From assembly GCA_022839045.1 (NCBI GenBank), contig JALHDI010000108.1, forward strand, positions 1 to 9,180: a DNA stretch of 9,180 nucleotides, read 5' to 3'. The notes under the pieces are model-generated. The model made no database searches, had not been told where the DNA came from, and worked only from the letters and a program-made list of their open reading frames with translations. The stretch is from Sporomusaceae bacterium. Lineage in GTDB: Bacteria > Bacillota_C > Negativicutes > Sporomusales_B > UBA7701. Below are positions 5,442 through 9,180 of this stretch, one piece after another (position 1 is the first letter of the stretch; each line of letters starts with the position of its first letter). Made by a program: the position numbers and the translations under genes.

Positions 5442-7448
5442 ATGTCCCGCGGACCGTCCCTCTGGTTCGATACCCGCGTCTATCTCGCCGTATCGGCCGC
5501 GCTCCTCCTCATCATCCTATTCTACAACAAATACGTCGCCGTCATCGGCGCCATCCTCCTCTACATCCTCTACCTCTACGGGCGGGAGCGGCACCTCGAA
5601 CGGCAGAAAGAACTGTCCGCCTACCTCGACCTCATGAGCGAAAGCGTCGGCCAGGCGGCCCACTATGCCCTCCAGAACCTGCCGCTGGCCATCGCCATTG
5701 TCGACGCGGCCGGCAAATTCCACTGGCGCAACAGCGTCCTCGCCGACTGGGCCGACATCGAACTCGGACCCGGCGACGGCATCGACCGCTTCTGGCCGGG
5801 CATCGACCTCGCCCGCCTGTGGGGCAAGTCCGGCTACGAAGCCTTTCACGCCCGCAGCCGGCACTACCAGGCGGTCTACAAACCCCTGGAAGGTCCCAAG
5901 CAGGACGGTCCGCCGCTCATGATCTTCTCCTTCACCGACATAACCGCCAGCGAGACCGTCAAACTGAGCTGCGAAGGCGCCATGCCCGTGCTCGCCTACA
6001 TCCAGATCGACAACTACAGCGACGTCCTCAAAGGCCTCAGCGAAAGCCAGCGTTCCGCCATCCTCGCCGAAGTAAACCGCCGCCTTAGCGAATGGGCCGG
6101 CCTCCTCGAAGGCTTCCTCAAAAAATACAGCGAAGACAACTACATCGCCGTCTTCGACCGCCGGGCACTCGACGCCGCTCTGGCCGACAAATTCGACATC
6201 CTCGACACCATCCGCACCATTCACGGCGGCAACCACATCCCCGTCACCCTCAGCCTCGGCGTGGCCGCCGACGAGCCCACCATCGCCGCCCTCGGCCAGC
6301 GGGCCCAGGCGGGGCTCGACCTCGCCCTCGGGCGGGGCGGCGACCAAGCCGCCGTCCATATCGCCGGCAAGGTCCAGTTCTACGGCGGCAAAACCAAAAC
6401 CGTCGAAAAGAGCACCCGCGTCAAAGCCCGCATCGTAGCCCAGGCCCTCCGCGACATCATCGCCGGCGCTTCGTCGGTAGTCGTCATGGGCCACGCCAAC
6501 GAAGACTACGACAGCCTCGGCGCCTCCCTCGGCGTAGCCAGGATGGCGCGGTTCCTGGGCAAGCCGGCCCACGTCGTCGCCAGCCGTCCGGGCGTCGCGG
6601 TCGAAAAACTCGCCGAATACCTTGAAGAATACGAAGAGCACCGCACCCTGTTCGTCGACCCGGCCCAGGCGGAAGCCGCCGTCAGCCCCGGCACCGTCCT
6701 CTTCGTAGTCGATACCCACCGGCCGGCGCTCGTCGCCGCCCCAGCCCTCCTCGGCAAGGCCGAGAAAACCATCGTCATCGACCATCACCGGCGGGCCGAA
6801 GACTTCATCGCCAACCCGCTGCTCGTCTATCTCGAGCCCTCGGCCTCCTCCACCAGCGAACTCGTCACCGAGCTTCTCACCTACTTCGACGAGAAACTCG
6901 ACCTCACCCGGATCGAGGCTTCAGCCCTCTACGCCGGCATTGTCGTCGACACCAAAAGCTTTACCGTCCAGACCGGCGTCCGCACCTTCGACGCCGCCGC
7001 CCACCTCCGCCGGGCCGGGGCCGATCCCAAGCTCGTCCGCCGGCTTTTCCGCGTCGACCTCGACACCCTCAAACACCGGGCCGAAATCATCAACAACACC
7101 GAAACGCTGCCCGGCGGCGTCGTCATCGCCACCTACACCCAGAAAATCAGCGAACCGCAGATCGCCGCCGCCCAGGCGGCCGATATGCTGCTCAACATCG
7201 AGGGCGTCAGAGTAAGCTTCGTCCTCTTCCCCATCGACGGCGGCGTAGCCGTCAGCGCCCGCTCCCAGGGCGACGTCAACGTTCAGATCATATTGGAAGA
7301 ACTCGGCGGCGGCGGACACCAGACCGTGGCCGGGGCGCAGCTCAAAGGCGTCGGCATCGAAGACGCCAAGAGCCGCGTCACCGCACTCGTCGCCAAGTAC
7401 ATCAAGGAGAGTGACAGCCGTGAAAGTAATCCTCCAGCAAGACATTAA
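5442..7448 (+). CDS. gdpP: Cyclic-di-AMP phosphodiesterase GdpP (PAS - degenerate GGDEF - DHH/DHHA1)
   Basis: A membrane-anchored phosphodiesterase that hydrolyses c-di-AMP to pApA and so controls the second messenger that governs potassium and osmotic balance. The 668 residues match the normal length (about 660). Two N-terminal membrane segments (about 12-28 and 30-46) are followed by a PAS-like domain (about 78-170) and a degenerate GGDEF domain (about 180-310) ending KVQFYGGKTKTVEKSTRVK. The DHH catalytic domain has His351, Asp355 and Asp357 (GHANEDYDSLGA), Asp424 (VVDTHRP), Asp447-His448-His449 (DHH) and Asp503 (AGIVVDTKSF). The DHHA1 domain carries GGGGHQTVAG (622-631). All metal ligands appear intact. 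Motif I reads NED rather than the common NPD, with no ligand lost. AGGAGGG before ATG 5442 fixes the start. The last 29 nt overlap rplI. Confidence 0.96.
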   Translation: MSRGPSLWFDTRVYLAVSAALLLIILFYNKYVAVIGAILLYILYLYGRERHLERQKELSAYLDLMSESVGQAAHYALQNLPLAIAIVDAAGKFHWRNSVLADWADIELGPGDGIDRFWPGIDLARLWGKSGYEAFHARSRHYQAVYKPLEGPKQDGPPLMIFSFTDITASETVKLSCEGAMPVLAYIQIDNYSDVLKGLSESQRSAILAEVNRRLSEWAGLLEGFLKKYSEDNYIAVFDRRALDAALADKFDILDTIRTIHGGNHIPVTLSLGVAADEPTIAALGQRAQAGLDLALGRGGDQAAVHIAGKVQFYGGKTKTVEKSTRVKARIVAQALRDIIAGASSVVVMGHANEDYDSLGASLGVARMARFLGKPAHVVASRPGVAVEKLAEYLEEYEEHRTLFVDPAQAEAAVSPGTVLFVVDTHRPALVAAPALLGKAEKTIVIDHHRRAEDFIANPLLVYLEPSASSTSELVTELLTYFDEKLDLTRIEASALYAGIVVDTKSFTVQTGVRTFDAAAHLRRAGADPKLVRRLFRVDLDTLKHRAEIINNTETLPGGVVIATYTQKISEPQIAAAQAADMLLNIEGVRVSFVLFPIDGGVAVSARSQGDVNVQIILEELGGGGHQTVAGAQLKGVGIEDAKSRVTALVAKYIKESDSRESNPPARH

Positions 7449-7866
7449 AAACCTCGGCAAGAAAGGCGACGTCATAGAAGCATCCGAAGGCTACGCCCGC
7501 AACTACCTGCTGCCCAAAAAGCTCGCCATCCCCGCCACCGCCGGCAACGTCAACGCCGCCCAGCAACAGAAGGACAACGAAGCCCGCAAAGCCAAACGCC
7601 TTCTCGACGAAGCCAGACTCCATGCCGCCCAGTTCGCCAAGCTAAAAGTTACCGTCGCCGTCAAAACCGGCGAAGGCGGCCGGTTGTTCGGCTCGGTCAC
7701 CAGCAAGGACATCGCCGACGCCCTCAAAAGCCAGCACGGTATCGACCTCGACAAACGCAAGATCGAGCTCAAGGACGCCCTCAAGGCTCTTGGCGCCTAT
7801 CCGGTGACCGTCAAGCTTCACCCGGAAGTATCGACCCAGATCGAGGTTCAGGTTACCGCCCAGTAA
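7420..7866 (+). CDS. rplI: Large ribosomal subunit protein bL9
   Basis: 50S ribosomal protein bL9, 148 residues, the standard length. The N-terminal rRNA-binding domain (about 1-52) shows the family signature LGKKGDVIEASEGYARNYLLPKKLA. A long connecting helix follows (about 41-74), and then a C-terminal domain starting LKVTVAVKTGEGGRLFGSVTSKDIADAL. The start GTG 7420 is preferred because the product then begins MKVILQQDI, as in other bL9 proteins, and AAGGAG (7404-7409) is spaced ten bases away. An in-frame GTG at 7411 would lie only one base after that site. The coding start lies inside the end of gdpP in another frame, suggesting translational coupling. No terminator follows; the next gene is lonC after a structured spacer. 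Confidence 0.97.
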   Translation: MKVILQQDIKNLGKKGDVIEASEGYARNYLLPKKLAIPATAGNVNAAQQQKDNEARKAKRLLDEARLHAAQFAKLKVTVAVKTGEGGRLFGSVTSKDIADALKSQHGIDLDKRKIELKDALKALGAYPVTVKLHPEVSTQIEVQVTAQ

Positions 7867-7869
7867 GTT

Positions 7870-8000
7870 TCCCAGACCGCCCAGCAACCCCCATCTGCGT
7901 TGTTGTTCCACCGGGCGCTTGCTAGCGTACGACCCGAGTACGCGTCGCTGCACGCCCGGCGGAGCCGCCTAGCATCTGGGGGCTTCTGAACGGTCTGGGA
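7870..8000. repeat. Long-armed palindromic intergenic element (REP/MITE-like candidate)
   Basis: A 131-nt imperfect inverted repeat fills most of the rplI-lonC gap. The outer arms TCCCAGACCG (7870-7879) and CGGTCTGGGA (7991-8000) are perfect. Inside them CCCCCA (7888-7893) pairs with TGGGGG (7977-7982). Then 7907-7917 pairs with 7953-7963 (CCGGGCG/CGCCCGG core, one mismatch), and GCGTAC (7925-7930) pairs with GTACGC (7938-7943) round the loop GACCCGA. It is non-coding and lacks a T tract, so it is not an ordinary terminator. Such nested arms are typical of dispersed palindromic repeats, but only a genome search can show copies. No target-site duplication is obvious. Confidence 0.65.
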
Positions 8001-8009
8001 GTCGCCGGA

Positions 8010-8035
8010 TTCGGGACCCTAAACCGCACCCCGAA
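8010..8035 (+). other. Small hairpin touching the lonC ribosome-binding site
   Basis: TTCGGG (8010-8015) can pair with CCCGAA (8030-8035). The 3' arm overlaps the first bases of the Shine-Dalgarno stretch GAAAGGA (8033-8039) used by lonC. The stem could modestly dampen lonC translation; with only 6 bp this is tentative. Confidence 0.3.
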
Positions 8036-8046
8036 AGGACTAAGCA

Positions 8047-9180
8047 ATGAAGAACTTCTTTAGCAAATTCATCCCCCACCGGTCCGCCGACGTCCGCGAC
8101 ACGGAGGTCGAGCAGCTCAAGCGGCAGGTAGCCTCCCTTTACGGCCTCTACTCCGGCCTCATCGGCTCCGAAAAAGTCGTTCTCAAGGCAGGCAAACTGG
8201 ACGCCCTCGACCTGCTGCGCACCGACAGCCTCCCCGAACGCGTGCTGGCCCTCCAGAAACTCGTCTTCGAAGACCCCACCGTCAACAAGCTTCCCGCCAT
8301 CGACGAAATCCCCGCCATCCTCGAGGAGATCGAGGACGAGCTGGCCGACCTCATGGCCCGCCGGGCGGTGGAAGACAAGCTCGAAAAGAAAATCGCCGAA
8401 CGGATGGAAGAGCGCCACCGCGAATACGTCCAGGAAATCAAGATGCAGGTTCTCAAAGAAGAAGAGGACAACGTCGAGACCCCGCAGACGCTAAAAAAAT
8501 ACGCCATCCTCGAAAAACTCGAGCAGAAAAAACTAACCAAATCGGCCATGGAACTGCTCCGCCCCGGCGCCTTAAGCGAAATCGTCGGCCAAGAGCGGGC
8601 CGTCGAGGCCCTCCGCGCCAAACTGGCCTCCCCCTATCCCCAGCACCTCATCCTCTACGGCCCGCCCGGCGTCGGCAAAACCACCGCCGCCCGCCTCGTC
8701 CTCGAAGAAGCGAAAAAGCTCAAATACACCCCCTTCGCCAAAGACGCCGCCTTCGTTGAAGTCGACGGCACCACCCTCAGGTGGGACCCGCGCGACATGA
8801 CCAACCCCCTCCTCGGCTCCGTCCACGACCCCATCTACCAGGGCGCCCGCCGCGATCTAGCCGACACCGGCGTGCCCGAGCCCAAGCCCGGTCTCGCCAC
8901 CGACGCCCACGGCGGCATCCTTTTCATCGACGAAATCGGCGAGATGGACCCCATGCTCCAGAACAAGCTCCTCAAAGTCCTGGAAGACAAGCGCGTCTTC
9001 TTCGACTCCGCCTACTACGACCCCAGCGACCCCAACGTCCCCAAATACATCAAGAAACTGTTCGAAGACGGCGCCCCCGCCGACTTCATCCTCATCGGCG
9101 CCACCACCCGCGACGCCCATGAAATCACCCCCGCCATCCGCTCGCGCTGCGCCGAAATATATTTCGAACCCCTTACCCCC
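8047..9180 (+). CDS. lonC: LonC, Lon-family ATP-dependent protease of spore formers (5' part, runs off the window)
   Basis: The first 378 codons of a Lon-family AAA+ protease resembling sporulation LonB; this branch, placed next to rplI, is known as LonC and is restricted to spore-forming Firmicutes. After a charged, partly coiled-coil N-terminal region (about 90-165), the AAA+ module begins at LSEIVGQERAVEALRAKL. Walker A is GPPGVGKTT (205-213), Walker B is ILFIDEIGEM (291-300), sensor 1 is GATTR (351-355) and the arginine-finger region is IRSRC (364-368). The Ser-Lys protease domain would lie beyond the window and is not seen. The N-terminal substrate-binding domain of LonA is absent. GAAAGGA (8033-8039) before ATG 8047 fixes the start. 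It probably reads through from the upstream operon; no forespore-type promoter was recognised in the gap. Confidence 0.9.
   Translation, partial: MKNFFSKFIPHRSADVRDTEVEQLKRQVASLYGLYSGLIGSEKVVLKAGKLDALDLLRTDSLPERVLALQKLVFEDPTVNKLPAIDEIPAILEEIEDELADLMARRAVEDKLEKKIAERMEERHREYVQEIKMQVLKEEEDNVETPQTLKKYAILEKLEQKKLTKSAMELLRPGALSEIVGQERAVEALRAKLASPYPQHLILYGPPGVGKTTAARLVLEEAKKLKYTPFAKDAAFVEVDGTTLRWDPRDMTNPLLGSVHDPIYQGARRDLADTGVPEPKPGLATDAHGGILFIDEIGEMDPMLQNKLLKVLEDKRVFFDSAYYDPSDPNVPKYIKKLFEDGAPADFILIGATTRDAHEITPAIRSRCAEIYFEPLTP

Noticed and set aside
5517..6788. Long open frame of 423 codons on the - strand inside gdpP
   Set aside because: It lies opposite a full-length, motif-complete gdpP. Its translation is low-complexity Gly/Asp/Val/Ala, as expected from the reverse complement of a high-GC gene with biased third positions.
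7870..8000. Intrinsic terminator after rplI
   Set aside because: The stem is strong but has no T tract on either strand, is much longer than a normal terminator and is nested with mismatches.
1..9180. CRISPR array, tRNA or rRNA genes, insertion sequences, phage genes
   Set aside because: No regularly spaced repeats, no tRNA T-loop/acceptor pattern, no rRNA segments and no transposase, integrase or phage structural motifs were seen on either strand.

Overview
The window (about 60% G+C) looks like chromosome of a spore-forming, high-GC, Gram-negative-type Firmicute, most likely Negativicutes (Sporomusaceae-like). This is inferred from gene order and content: rpsF-ssb-rpsR, and then DUF2232 (yybS) - gdpP - rplI - lonC, where lonC is a Lon-family branch known only from endospore formers. 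The genus cannot be fixed from the sequence alone.

Layout. (1) Positions 2-889 hold the end of rpsF (bS6), ssb and rpsR (bS18), tightly packed on the + strand with strong Shine-Dalgarno sites and closed by a textbook intrinsic terminator (896-936). (2) Positions about 940-4140 hold four individually controlled accessory genes: a PAT/YncA-type GNAT acetyltransferase (-), a DJ-1/PfpI isonitrile-hydratase-like protein (+) diverging from it, a small lipoprotein (-) converging on it across a two-way terminator, and an AraC-family regulator (-) immediately upstream of the lipoprotein. (3) Positions 4138-4467 form a 330-base non-coding divergent region with palindromes but no RNA family that I recognise. 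(4) Positions 4468-9180 hold a second + strand operon: a DUF2232 membrane protein, the c-di-AMP phosphodiesterase GdpP, ribosomal protein bL9 (overlapping gdpP by 29 nt), and the first 378 codons of lonC, which runs off the window.

Together the core genes cover translation (S6, S18, L9), ssDNA handling (SSB), second-messenger turnover (GdpP, with DUF2232 as its usual membrane neighbour) and probably sporulation-linked proteolysis (LonC). The accessory block splits what looks like one ancestral neighbourhood.

No dramatic new multi-gene system is visible. The most unusual signals are non-coding: a 131-nt long-armed palindrome between rplI and lonC (7870-8000) that looks like a mobile or REP/MITE-type structured repeat, and a terminator hairpin between the likely promoter and the start codon of the GNAT gene that suggests transcription attenuation. 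The lipoprotein appears to consist of two diverged copies of one domain.
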